Below, one piece after another: positions 30,017 to 41,168 of a DNA stretch of 64,000 bases. Under the pieces are notes generated by a model. That model was given only the letters and a program-made list of their open reading frames with translations. It ran no database searches and was not told the origin of the DNA. Within the stretch, counting starts at the first letter, position 1. Each line of letters opens with the position of its first letter. The position numbers were made by a program, and so were the translations under genes. Origin of the DNA: Craspedostauros australis (Eukaryota; Bacillariophyta; Bacillariophyceae; Mastogloiales; Achnanthaceae); contig JAMXDE010000005.1 of NCBI GenBank assembly GCA_026770025.1, positions 3,162,001 through 3,226,000 of the forward strand. Reading direction: 5' to 3'.

Positions 30017-31885
30017 ATGTCGACTCCTGGTGATGCACCCTCGCCAACCATCACCAACCAGGATCTCCTTCGCGCCGCAGAACAGGGAGATGCGGACACC
30101 CTCACTGCGTGGAGGACAGCATTTCCACAAACCTCCATCGACACGATCAAGGATAGCCGCGACAAGACTCCACTCCACCTCGCAAGCTCCAACGGCCACC
30201 TTGAAACGATCAAGCTGTTGATGGAGTCATGTGGAGCGGACGTCAATGCCAAATCTAGGTATGGAGAGACTGCGCTACACTATGCATGCGCACAGGGCAA
30301 CCTCGATGTCGTGGAATACCTGGCTGGGTCGCATGCTGCAAATGTCAAGATCCAGGACAACTCCGGCAAGGTGGCACTTCACAATGCATGTACCGAGGGA
30401 CATGTGGCCATCGTGAAGACTCTGATCGAGTCATATTCTGCAAGTGCTTTCGTTCAAGATGAGAAGGGTGAGAATGCCCTCCATGCTGCGTGTCTTCATG
30501 GGAACTTGGATGTTGTGGAGTACCTCGTTGGATCATGTGGAGTTGACATCAATGTGCAGGATGAATTCGGCAATACTGCGATCCACGATGCGTGTCTGAA
30601 GGGTCATCTTGATGTTTTGAAGTATGTGATGGAGACTCGTGCTGTGGCCATCGACGTCCAGAACAATGACGGCGATACCGCACTTCATGTTGCATACAGA
30701 AATGGTCATTTGGATGTTGCAGAGTACCTGGTGAAGTCGTCCAAGGCAGATGTTCATGTTGAGAATGACGCTGGTGGCACGGCTCTTCAGTCTGCATATT
30801 CCAAAGGCCCTCTGGATGTTGTGAGATGGTTGGTGGAGTCAGGTCAGGTGGACATCAATGCCAAAGACCGGAATGGCAACACTGCGCTTCACTGCGCAAG
30901 TGCTGGAGGTCATCTGGATGTGGTGGAGTATTTGGTGGACTCAGACGACCTGATGGTGGATGGCAATGCCAAGAACAACAATGGCAACACTGCACTCCAT
31001 CTTGCAACCGTGCATGGACATCTGGATGTTGTGAAGCATTTGTTGGAATCAGACGACCTGATGGTGGATGGCAACGCCAAGAATAAGGCTGGCAACACTG
31101 CACTCCATCTTGCAACCGCGCATGGGCATCTGGATGTTGTGAAGTGGCTGGTTGAATCCGGCAAGGCCAATATCAACGCTGAGAACGACAGACACGAGAC
31201 TCCACTCTACAAGGCATATCGCAACAGCCACTTCGATACTGTCAAGTCTCTGGTCGCAGCACCAAATGTCGATTTGAACGTAAAAGACAGGATTGGCAAC
31301 ACCGTCCTCCATCTCGCAACCGCACGTGGGCATCTTGATGTTGTGGAGTGGTTGGATGAATCCGGCAAGGCCAATATCAACGCTGAGAACAACACACACG
31401 AGACTCCACTCCACAAGGCATGTTACCACAACCGCCTCGATGTTATCAAGTATCTGATCGCAGCACCCGATGCTGATTTGAAGGTACAAGGCCGGGATGG
31501 CCACACCATCCTCCATCGTGCAAGTCTCGATGGGAATCTCAACGTTGTAAAGCTGTTGGTCGAACAAGGCAAGGCAGATGTCAACATCAAAACCAGCAAT
31601 TATGGCTACACGGCACTGCACTTAGCGTGCTTCAAAGGTAGATTGGAGGTCGTGAAGTATTTGGTAGAATGTTGCAACGCAGAAATCAACATTCAAAACA
31701 ACGCTGGCATAACTCCACTTTGGCTGGTAAGTTGGAGTGGTGAATTGGAGGCGGTCAAGTACTTGGTAGAATCGTGCAACGCAGACATCAGCATCAAGAC
31801 CAGCAGTGGCTTGACTGCGCTGAACATTGCGAATCGAAAGGGCCGCACTGATGTTGTCGACTGCTTGACCCCTCTTGCAAGATGA
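30017..31885 (+). CDS. Ankyrin-repeat protein, 17 repeats (copy C), shortened N-terminus
   Basis: The ATG used in copies B and D is AAG here (CCAGCAAGGTCTTC against CCATCATGGTCTTC), so the first in-frame ATG is at 30017. This gives a protein of about 622 residues lacking the short hydrophobic N-terminus. About 17 ankyrin repeats follow, ending DCLTPLAR. It shares repeats 1-8 almost unchanged with copies B and D, while the middle repeats differ in order and identity. A non-AUG start at the old position cannot be excluded. Confidence 0.82.
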   Translation: MSTPGDAPSPTITNQDLLRAAEQGDADTLTAWRTAFPQTSIDTIKDSRDKTPLHLASSNGHLETIKLLMESCGADVNAKSRYGETALHYACAQGNLDVVEYLAGSHAANVKIQDNSGKVALHNACTEGHVAIVKTLIESYSASAFVQDEKGENALHAACLHGNLDVVEYLVGSCGVDINVQDEFGNTAIHDACLKGHLDVLKYVMETRAVAIDVQNNDGDTALHVAYRNGHLDVAEYLVKSSKADVHVENDAGGTALQSAYSKGPLDVVRWLVESGQVDINAKDRNGNTALHCASAGGHLDVVEYLVDSDDLMVDGNAKNNNGNTALHLATVHGHLDVVKHLLESDDLMVDGNAKNKAGNTALHLATAHGHLDVVKWLVESGKANINAENDRHETPLYKAYRNSHFDTVKSLVAAPNVDLNVKDRIGNTVLHLATARGHLDVVEWLDESGKANINAENNTHETPLHKACYHNRLDVIKYLIAAPDADLKVQGRDGHTILHRASLDGNLNVVKLLVEQGKADVNIKTSNYGYTALHLACFKGRLEVVKYLVECCNAEINIQNNAGITPLWLVSWSGELEAVKYLVESCNADISIKTSSGLTALNIANRKGRTDVVDCLTPLAR

Positions 31886-32533
31886 GAGAGCATAGCTGTA
31901 AATTGGACAAGAACCAACCAACCACCTGTCAAAGTAGTCTCGCTTGGCAGCTGTCAAGTTCTTCACATCCATCGTCGGCGTAAGTCAGTCGTTTCTATTC
32001 TATTGTTCAGTGGACTTCGCTTATTGCACTATGCGAGGGTGGTATTCTGTTCTGTGCTCAACGTCGCTTCATGTTGCGAGGTCATGGTACCTCTGTCCAG
32101 CCCAGCCCATGCATTGCGATGTGTTGCGTTGTGATGTGTTGCGATGTGCTGCGTTGTGTTGCGTTGTGTTGCGATGTGTAGTGCTGTGGCAGGTATATGT
32201 ATGGCATGCGACTGCGCTTTGCCTCTCATGGAGGCAAGCGGCACCATGGTCTGAGATTCACAATGCTTCTCAAAGATATCTTTGGGGGCGTCATGCATGT
32301 GTGGGTGTGTTGTTGTGTTGATGTAGTCATGTGGCGCACTGTGGTTGCGCCTGATTATCATGTGTATTATCATACGTTGGCATGATTCCTTCTGCACATG
32401 CATCTCCTCGTCACTCTCGGCGGCACTGTCGTTCTCCTCCTCCTGGTTCAGCTTGTTCATGGCGACAGTCTCCATGAGGAGGGCAGATTCGAAGACGGCG
32501 GCATCATCCTCGTTGCTGCAGGCGTTGATCCCT
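31886..32533. other. Spacer after ankyrin copy C
   Basis: Homologous to 201-840. The minisatellite lies at about 32110-32190. No separate gene. Confidence 0.5.
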
Positions 32534-33687
32534 TCACACAGAGTCTTCATGTTCGACAGATTGCGCTGGCGGCGGGAAGAGAAGGTCTCTGGGGCTCGAG
32601 GTACTCGCGAAGACGGCGGTGGTTCCAAGGTGCAGGTTGTGGTTGCTCTGATGGTCTGGCTTCATGCTGGCGGCACGCTCCTCTGGAGTGCCAATGTACA
32701 CCTCATCGAGCTGAAAGCCAGAGACGACCTTGTGGACGGAAATGAGAACCCAGGATCCGGAGCAGATACCGGTGGCTTCCAACAACAGACAGAACTGAAG
32801 GAAGATGTAGACGATTGGGTTGGAAAGGAAGGCGATTGGGAAGACGGATGCGACCAGCTGCCATGTGATGGAGGCGATGGTGGTGATGATGAGAGCTCCG
32901 AGAAATCCGGTGTTGAAGAATGTTTGGGTGCTGTCGGAGACTCCGAAGATGTTCTCGCCAGTTCCGACCTCGACATCAAGGAGTGGTGACACGGGCGATG
33001 ATGAAGAAATACATGGACACGCAGATCTGACGTCCGATCATGAATCCTGGAAGGTTGCGTCCGTCACCGCGGAAGAGGAGCTCGCAGGTCTTGCAGGCCA
33101 TTGGGTGGTCTCCACTCTCCTCCTTTGGAAGCTTGGAGACGGCGAAGAAGGCGATCTGCATATCCTCCAGCATACCCTTGAGCATACCGACGATGGACAT
33201 GAAGAGGAAGAAGAGGATGGCGGCCATGGCGCAGCACAGGATGGCGAGGGATGGCGAGGGAGATGAGGATGCAGGTGCAGCAGAAGAGGTTCTGGGCACC
33301 GTCGCGTGGTGGTTCCTTCCACTCGATGTCCTTGCCTGAGGCCCAGACGAAGAACAACTGGACGAGGTAGCACGAGTGAAGAAGTCCAGAGAACTCGATG
33401 GCGAGGGCGACATAGACAGCAAAGACGTTGTTGATGTAGTGAAGCATGCACAGGGAGGCGTTGACTTGGGAGTTGAGCTGTCTGGCCATGGCGGTCATGA
33501 GGATCATGGCGGCTCCGGATCCGAGGAAGATCTGGATGATGATGTGTGGGAGTCCGAAGACTTCGGCATCGGCGAGCGGGGCACCGCACTGATTGATGGT
33601 GAAGACCATGAGGAGGACCATGAGGAGGACCATGAACTGATGCCCCATGAGGTAGCGGTGGACTGGTGGGAGACCGACGAGGGCACC
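32534..33687 (-). pseudogene. Silicon transporter (SIT) family, copy C, broken
   Basis: The same SIT-like gene as at 23759-24953, but it lacks about 60 bases covering the DGKTTMWAGV segment and has a roughly 10-base duplication (GATGGCGAGG) near 33240-33255 that shifts the frame. Signature residues have changed: GRQ to GHQ in the first motif, CMLD to CMLH, EGMQ to EDMQ. It shares the CCT-TGA frame change (32981-32976). The segment after it (NIFGVSDS to EERAA) remains open. It is almost certainly not a working transporter. Confidence 0.78.
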
Positions 33688-35267
33688 CTGTCCTCGATGG
33701 TGTCAGCATCAGCTCATCGTGTTGGATTCCGGAGTCGATCAATGCCTGAATGTCTGAATGCCTGAATGTCTGAATGGATGAAACGGCGATCATGAGGACT
33801 CCATTGTTTGCCACGATCGGTTGTTCTTCATCACCTCGTTGATGGAAGAAGGTGGTGCCTGCCAGCACTTCAGTGCGGACAGCGGCGCGACGATCATGAT
33901 TGATGCTGATGTTGACTGTTGTGCAGATTTGAGAGTTGTGTTGGACGGTGTTGGATGGTGTGGGACGGTGTTGCGATGGGATGTCCTCTCGTTGCTTCAC
34001 TCTCACTCGATAGAGGAGGAAAGCTCCGTGTTTGGTGGATGTGGATCCTTCTCTTCTTCGAGTTCGCACACTCCGACACCACTTTTTCTGTGAGAACATC
34101 ACCAACGAGAATCTCCGACTAGTATGACTATGACCGTCGCAGTTGATGAATGATCTTTTTGGCGCCAAAAGAAACACAAAGAACCTGATCGATCACATGT
34201 TTGACACAGTTGATTCGAACTGTTCGTTCTGTGTTCTCATTGGTCCAACTTGTGTTCTCTCTTGTCTCACTTCATCACAGTGTTGTGTGTTGAGATGTGC
34301 CCAGTCCCACCAAATGTGTGTATCACGATCATCATTAGCTTCTTTCGTGGGAACTCCAAATCCAACTCTCGCCGAAAAAAGAGATCTTTGAGAATCAATC
34401 CACACAACGAGAACAACAACGATGACGACGCCAAGGAGAGGCCAAGTGAAGGAGGGAACACCAAGATGGACGATGATCGCAATTGCAATCGTAATCATTG
34501 CGAACCATGAGGCATCCCACGAGAAGTCCAGTCGGTGACATGCTTCGTTGAGTACCGAAGTTGAGTGGTGCGCGGTGGGTTGGACGATCATGTTCCCAAC
34601 AACTTTGGCCAGCAAGTCATCCACGCTTCTGATGATGATGATGACCCGCGCTTCCACTTGCCGATACTCCAGTACTCCCGTACTCCACAAAGCATTGGGG
34701 GTGCCAATGCATCGGTCGTGGTTGAAGAACAGTGAGCACTTCACATGACCCATGACCCATGACCCATAACCCATGACAACGAAGAAGGAGAAGCGACAGC
34801 CTCCACACTCACTTCTCTCACACCCTTCATAACAGCACGTCTGCGAGTCAATGCACACTCACAGTTATCAGACGCTTCACCATCGTCACTGCTGCTGCTG
34901 ACGATCGCATCCCACCCTTGCGGCCAATGATGCCATCACCATGCTTCATTTTTCCAAAAGAAGATGAATTCCGTGGGACCTCCTGTGAGAAACCTATTAT
35001 ACTCCTTCCTACTCGTACGACCACAGCCATGAATGCGCACAGTGGTGGCTATCGCGATACATCCCAACATCATTGCATCATTGCAGTATTGCACCATGAG
35101 GCCTGCAACAGGCAACAGGCAACAGACACCGAGAAGAAGTGCTGCAATCTCCACCCTCTCTCCAACCTCTCATGAAACTGAATCAGCCACAAACTGACAC
35201 ATCCAGCAACTAAAGCAGAAACTATAACACCAACCTAAGCAGCAACCTACAACAGCAACACCCAAAC
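33688..35267. other. SIT upstream / divergent intergenic, copy C
   Basis: Homologous to 2070-3598, with the palindrome at 34157-34170 and the hydrophobic minus-strand frame near 34391-34500. No supported gene. Confidence 0.45.
34157..34170. promoter_or_regulatory. E2F-like palindrome TTTTGGCGCCAAAA (copy C)
   Basis: Third identical copy of the 14-base palindrome, in a flank that has otherwise accumulated differences. Confidence 0.5.
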
Positions 35268-36003
35268 ATGAAGCTCATCGCCACCACCACCCTCATCTCC
35301 ATGATGGCATCGGCCTTCACTCCATTCGCTGACGCTGCTGGATACACCTGCGGTGTCCATGCCCACTTCGGCATCGACAGCAAAGTCGATCATGCCTACA
35401 AGCCAACCATCGAGGAGATCCAACTTCTCTCGTCGCATGTTCATGAAGACCTTCCATGATGTGCACCCAGACCTCTCCTTTGACAAGGTCGATCTCATGG
35501 ACATCTTCGAAGAGAAGCGTCTGGTTGCCTCCATGAAGAAGGATGACGCTGCTGGCCTTCGTGGAGTGTCCGCTGGTGTCAACACCGTCAACACAGTCAA
35601 CACTGTCAACACAGTCGATGGTGGAGACATGAACCGCCTCACCTGGCCTCATCAGCCCATCTTGTGGGACTACAGCTTCGTGGCTGACATCATTTGTCCC
35701 TACTGCTTCTTCGATGATGACGACGATGACGACTTCTACGCCGCAAGCGCATCTTCGGTCGTGAAGTCGCTGGTGCATGGTGGCAACGCAAAGAAGGCCA
35801 ACGTCAAAGCCAACGTCAAGGCGAAGAAGTCCGGCGCCGAGAAGTTCCAGGAGGCATTGACCGAGCACAAGGCTCACCGTTGGGAGACCGCATGGTGCGA
35901 TGCGTTGAAGAATGGTCCGCACGAGTACTACCGCACCGTGGACAAGTGCGTGATCGCCCATGACTCCTTCAGCTGCGTCGAGAAGGCGGACGCCGTCGCA
36001 TGA
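35268..36003 (+). pseudogene. Secreted Lys/Asp-rich protein gene, copy C, frameshifted
   Basis: Same arrangement as copy B: intact signal peptide, one-base insertion in GAGGAGATCCAAC, then an open shifted frame with VNT x4, seven Asp residues and the Lys-rich stretch, ending at a TGA at 36003. The insertion shared with copy B shows that B and C are closer to each other than to A here. Confidence 0.75.
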
Positions 36004-36467
36004 GAGTTGTAGATGAGCCCCTTCAATCGCATGATTGCACAGATCGCTAACTGCATGGCAGCCAATCACCAATGCTCTAGTAACAACACACAATCATATG
36101 GTACCCATACACATCTACTCGACTAGTGCTCAACGTGCCATTTCGTTTCATGACTCCAGCCACACAGTGCAGAGCGGACACTTGCGAAACAAGCAGGGAT
36201 CGAGCAGCAAACCAAACAGAGCACGAAGGGCAGCTTGTCCCTCTCCTGCATTGTCGATTCGCTCATTGCTGAGGAGGAAGGGTGAACAGGAGAGTCACTT
36301 GTGTGCGATATAAGCAATGACAACCCACGTGGGCTTACTCGGAAGAACGGTCCTCCTTTCCGAAATTGCAGCGATGGCAAGGGTGATGAAGATGAACAGG
36401 GAGAACTGGAATGCAGTGGTAGAGGCAGGCTATTGTGGAATGCGCACTGTCTGTTCACAACACTCCG
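36004..36467. other. Spacer, copy C
   Basis: Homologous to 4325-4832. No gene is supported. Confidence 0.4.
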
Positions 36468-37879
36468 TCACCATTCTTCATCATGGCATGTACCGCCGAC
36501 CTCTCCATTTGCTATATAACCGTATTTACAAGCGTAATGGAGCGGGGTTTGTTCGTCGCAGTCCTGGATGTTGAAATCGATGATGGGTGTCAGGAATCGG
36601 GGGTACGCTTTTACCAAGATACCCATGATTGCCGCACCTCCCAATAATATCTTCACAACTCGACGAGGTCAACTTTGTTGGTAACACTCGGACCACCTTG
36701 CAGCCTGTCCCCCATCAACCCTCTGTTCATGAATGACATCAACATCAGTCATGTCCCACCATGGAGCCTATCCATGTACCACTGCTGTGATGAGGGCGAA
36801 CCTATGGATCGACCTCTAGGGATGTATTCGCACATGAGCCAAGACTATGGGCAAAACTGTCGATATGTATCAGACATGTCGACGCACATCGACGGACAAG
36901 GGATCGCTTCTCTGAGAAAGAGAAACGGAGGCGATGCCCCTATCCGCTCAAGAGCATGATTGACGATGCGACATGCATTGAACATGACCGGTGAGTATGT
37001 GATGATAGCGCAGGAGGAATACTGAGGAACCGAAGGTCAAGTGGGATCGATCAGACTGAGACCCATGCTAAAGGTACCTGTGTGTCTATGAGGGATGCTG
37101 CTCGAATGTAGAAGATGCAAATCACCACGATGATGCATGATGAACCTGCAGAAGAGAGCATGAGAGCAAGCTGATGAAGCAGATGAAAGCAACCATGAAC
37201 AAGTGCATGATCATGGTGAACTGCTACAGATTACACTTGCTGCTGAACTGGAATTGGAGAGTCAAGGAGTTTGTTCTCACAGTTCTAAATTGGTACAGAT
37301 TGATAACAGATTAATCTACTACCTTAACCCCGGATTTCCAACAGATGGGGTCGTCACAGAGGTACTTCTTGTGCAACAGAATTCGATGACACGTTCCACC
37401 ACATCCGCTTCGCCGTACTCACAGGCACGATGCAGTGGCGTGCAGCCATGGTAGTTGTTTCGGATATTGAAATTGATTGCCGCATAGCTGTTGACTCGAC
37501 TGAAGTCAAGAAGATCGCTGGCGATATCTGCATCACCATTGATACAGGCGTAGTGAAGCAGTGTTTTCCCATCCTCCTTGTCTTGAACGTTGAGGTCAAT
37601 GCAGACTTCGTTGGCTTGGATGAATTCAAGCAAGCACCTCGCTCCGCCCACGTCACCATGGGCACAAGCATGATGAAGTGCTGTTTTGTTGGACGAGTCT
37701 TGGGCGTTGATGATGACATGTGCGTTGCCGTGGATACGAGCGGATCGAAGCAAGCTCTTCACTACACATGGTGGCCTTGTGTGCAAGCATAGTGAAGGGG
37801 AGTTAGGATGATAAAGAGATGTGAGCTCTTCCTCCTCTTCTTTTCCGTCATGGCACTGCACTTCCTCGTCTTGTCTCAT
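36468..37879 (-). pseudogene. Second ankyrin-repeat gene, copy C, split by an inserted element
   Basis: From an ATG at 37879 the frame runs through a Glu-rich N-terminus and ankyrin repeats (KTALHHACAHG, KTLLHYACING, CTPLHRACEYG). The first repeat (TPLHYACTQG) is out of frame because of the one-base deletion shared with copy A. The last repeat (EQTPLHYACKYG) lies beyond the 756-bp insertion at 36588-37343. The CGA that is TGA in copies A and B is kept here. Confidence 0.75.
36588..37343. mobile_element. Probable solo LTR or short element in second ankyrin gene, copy C
   Basis: 756 bp, TGTCAGGAATCGGGGGT...ACCCCGGATTTCCAACA, with GATGGG duplicated at 36582-36587 and 37344-37349. Its ends form an imperfect 17-base inverted repeat. 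TG...CA ends and the TTCCAACA terminus favour a solo LTR; a small TIR element is an alternative. It has no obvious similarity to the copy B insert. Confidence 0.7.
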
Positions 37880-37942
37880 TGCTTTGCTTTGCAAGCCTCA
37901 CATGGGGTATCATTTCTGATCGTTGGGAAGGGTCATCATCAC

Positions 37943-38778
37943 GGTTGTCCAACGGAGTTGCGATTGAGCAGTAGTGATGATGGTGCTTGTGTGTGAGTGT
38001 GTTGGTGTGTGTCATCGTGGACGACTCCTCAGTCGTTCAACCACAACAAATCCAAGTGCGTCATTCAAGAACAATGAATCATGGACGACAGGTGGATGAG
38101 TGAAGCGTGGCAACAACCACAACGCAACCCAAAACACGGATCTTCGACTAGATCGACTTGTTTTTGGCGCGGCTTTGGCGTTCGTTTGAGTTGTTGGCAC
38201 CAACAAAAAGAACAACAAGGATGGTGACAGAAGATGTAATTGTTGGTGGCAAGGAACATGTCACGGCTCGTGTTGACTCCGGCATTTGTGTCATTCCACG
38301 CTCGCAGGATCCTCGGTCGTTTCCACGTTCCAAGGATGTTGGTACAATGATGACTACCGACGCCTGCGCCCACGATCAACTTCTCCTTCTGTGGCTGGCC
38401 ACGGTCACGGCCACGGTCACGGCCACAGTCAAGTTCACGCTCACGATCACCATCACGACCAAGTCAATGTTCAAGACTACGATCACGTTCATGCCAAAGT
38501 TGATGGGACAATCACCAATCAGTACCGTGGCAACAATGTGAAATGACAATCATCGTGAAACAGCAATCAACGCAATGCCATGCACGCCGCGTGAAACAGA
38601 ACAAGGGACACCACCACCAACGATCATGAAGAAGACCACCAGCCTCATAAAAAGCAGACAGAGACACGACCAAGGGACGACGATCATCCAAACAACCATT
38701 CAAATCACATGAAAAGCCCGTCGCATTGATCACATCTGAGCAACAAGTTCTCCCTTTTCGACACACACCAACTCCATC
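37943..38778. other. 5' region of ankyrin gene copy D
   Basis: Includes the E2F-like motif at 38161-38171 and the longest His-rich frame (38286-38546), where a GGCCAC/GGTCAC hexamer run encodes GHGHGHGHGHS. No ATG for this frame is seen. Confidence 0.45.
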
Positions 38779-40650
38779 ATGGTCTTCATCCGTCTACCAC
38801 TCGTGGCGCTCTTCGCCTCACCAATGCGCAACCACAACCACCAAGTCCGGACATCACTATCCACAGCCTCACGGTCTCTCATTCCGCCCAAGTCGACTCC
38901 TGGTGATGCATCCAACCCGACCGTCACCAACCAGGATCTCTTTCGCGCCGCAGAACAGGGAGATATGGACACCCTCACTGCGTGGAAGACAGCATTTCCA
39001 CAAACCTCCATCGACACGATCAAGGATAGCCGCGACAAGACTCCACTCCACCTCGCATGCTCCAACGGCCACCTTGAAACGATCAAGCTGTTGGTGGAGT
39101 CATGCGGAGCGGACATCCACGTCCAATCCATGGATGGAGAGACTGCGTTACACTATGCATGCGCACAGGGCAACCTCGATGTCGTGGAATACCTGGCGGG
39201 ATCGCATGCTGCAAATGTCAAGATCCAGGACAACTCCGGCAAGGTGGCACTCCACGACGCATGTATCGAGGGACATGTGGCCATCGTGAAGACTCTGATC
39301 GAGTCATATTCTGCAAGCGCTTTCGTGCAAGATACGAAGGGTGAGAATGCCCTCCATGCTGCGTGTCTTCATGGACACTTGGATGTTGTGGAGTACCTTG
39401 TTGGATCATGTGGAGTGGACATCAATGTGCAGGATGAATTCGGCAATACTGCGATCCACGATGCATGTCGGAAGGGCCATCTTGATATCTTGCAGTATGT
39501 GATGGAGGCTCGTGCTGTGTCCGTCGACGTCCAGAACAATGACGGCGATACCGCGCTTCATGTTGCTTACAGAAATGGTCATTTGGATGTTGCAGAGTAC
39601 CTGGTGAAGTCGTGCAAGGCAGATGTTCATGTTGAGAATGACGCTGGTGGCACGGTTCTTCAATTGGCATATTCCAAAGGTCATCTGGATGTTGTGAGAT
39701 GGTTGGTGGAGTCAAGTCAGGTGGACATCAATGCCAAAGACCGGAATGGCAACACTGCCCTTCACTACGCAAGTGCTGGAGGTCATCTGGATGTGGTGGA
39801 GTATTTGGTGGACTCAGACGACCTGATGGTGGATGGCAACGCCAAGAATAAGGCTGGCAACACTGCACTCCATATTGCAGCCGTGCATGGACATCTGGAT
39901 GTTGTGAAGTGGCTGGTTGAATCCGGTAAAGCCGACATCAACGCTGAGAACGACAAACACAAGACCCCACTCTACAAGGCGTATCGCAACAACCGATTCG
40001 ATATTGTCAAGTATCTGGTCGCCGCACCCAATGTTGATTTGAACGTGACAGACCTGAATGGCCACACCATCCTCCATCACGCAAGTCGGAGTGGGCATCT
40101 CGACGTTGCGAAGTTGTTGGTCAAACAAGGCAAGGCCAATATCAACGCTGAGAACGACAGACACGAGACTCCACTCCACAAGGCATATCGCCATCGCCGC
40201 TTCAATGTTGTTGAGTATCTGATCGCAGCACCCGATGCTGATTTGAACGTCACAGACCAGGAAGGCGACACCATCCTCCATCGTGCAAGTCTCGATGGGA
40301 ATCTCGACGTTGTAAAGCTGTTGGTCGAACAAGGTAAGGCAGATGTCAACATCAAAACCAGTAATTATGGCAGCACTGCACTGCACTTAGCGTGCTCCAA
40401 AGGTAGATTGGAGGTCGTGAAGTATTTGGTAGAATGTTGCAACGCAGAAATCAACATTCAAACCAAGTATGGCGCAACTCCACTTTGGCGGGCAAGTTGG
40501 AATGGTGAATTGGAGGTGGTCAAGTACTTGGTAGAATGTTGCAACGCAGACATCAGCATCACTGGTATCGATGGCGACACTGCAATGGGTAGTATGAAAG
40601 GAAAGGGCCACACTGCTGTTATCGACTACTTGACCTCTCTTGCAAGATGA
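38779..40650 (+). CDS. Ankyrin-repeat protein, 16 repeats (copy D)
   Basis: 623 residues starting MVFIRLPLVALFAS at the same ATG as copy B, then a linker and about 16 ankyrin repeats. The last repeat is degenerate (DTAMGSMKGKG). It has one repeat fewer than copies B and C in the middle of the array. No other domain is visible; a scaffold role is inferred from the fold alone. Confidence 0.87.
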   Translation: MVFIRLPLVALFASPMRNHNHQVRTSLSTASRSLIPPKSTPGDASNPTVTNQDLFRAAEQGDMDTLTAWKTAFPQTSIDTIKDSRDKTPLHLACSNGHLETIKLLVESCGADIHVQSMDGETALHYACAQGNLDVVEYLAGSHAANVKIQDNSGKVALHDACIEGHVAIVKTLIESYSASAFVQDTKGENALHAACLHGHLDVVEYLVGSCGVDINVQDEFGNTAIHDACRKGHLDILQYVMEARAVSVDVQNNDGDTALHVAYRNGHLDVAEYLVKSCKADVHVENDAGGTVLQLAYSKGHLDVVRWLVESSQVDINAKDRNGNTALHYASAGGHLDVVEYLVDSDDLMVDGNAKNKAGNTALHIAAVHGHLDVVKWLVESGKADINAENDKHKTPLYKAYRNNRFDIVKYLVAAPNVDLNVTDLNGHTILHHASRSGHLDVAKLLVKQGKANINAENDRHETPLHKAYRHRRFNVVEYLIAAPDADLNVTDQEGDTILHRASLDGNLDVVKLLVEQGKADVNIKTSNYGSTALHLACSKGRLEVVKYLVECCNAEINIQTKYGATPLWRASWNGELEVVKYLVECCNADISITGIDGDTAMGSMKGKGHTAVIDYLTSLAR

Positions 40651-41168
40651 GAGAGCATCGCTGTAACTTGGACAAGAACCAACCAACCACCTGTCAAAGT
40701 AGTCTCGCCTAGCAGTTGTCAAGTGCTCCACATCCATCGTTGACGTAAATCAGTCGTTACTAGTCTATTGTTCAGTGGACTACAATTATTGTGCTATGAG
40801 AGGATGGTACGCTGTTCTGTGCTCAATATCGCTTCGTGTTGCAAGGCCAAGGTACCTCTGTCCAGCCTATGCGTCGTGATGTGATGTGTTGCCATGTGTT
40901 GTGACAGATATGTGAGCAATATTTTTGACTCGTTCGACTAGATCACCAACCACCCATCAACGAGGATGTGGGCTGCTGCGAAGCCGCCACAGAAAGTCGA
41001 TGATCTCGCAATCGGAAGCCTCGTTGGGTGCAGATACTGCGGTTCTCGGCGACGCTGCCATGACCATCGCAGGGGATGGAGGAACCAGACATCGACCACT
41101 GAAAAGACAACAAGAGAAGATCCATTGGCACATTCACGACACCGTTGGATCGAACCTGCGTGACCAAC
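40651..41168. other. Array edge and upstream region of the plastid-protein gene
   Basis: The ankyrin 3' flank of copy D continues to about 40917, ending in the shortened minisatellite. The remaining ~250 bases are single-copy and probably hold the promoter and 5' UTR of the gene at 41169. No gene is seen here. Confidence 0.5.

Larger units (their letters stand above)
29076..37942. repeat. Tandem segmental duplication, copy C
   Basis: Complete unit of 8867 bp, or about 8.1 kb without its 756-bp inserted element and 6-bp duplication. Same gene order as copies A and B. Confidence 0.92.
37943..40917. repeat. Tandem segmental duplication, copy D (partial, right end of array)
   Basis: Contains the ankyrin 5' region, the ankyrin gene and the 3' flank up to the minisatellite near 40870-40917. 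Homology then stops, so the SIT, secreted-protein and second ankyrin genes are absent. Confidence 0.88.
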
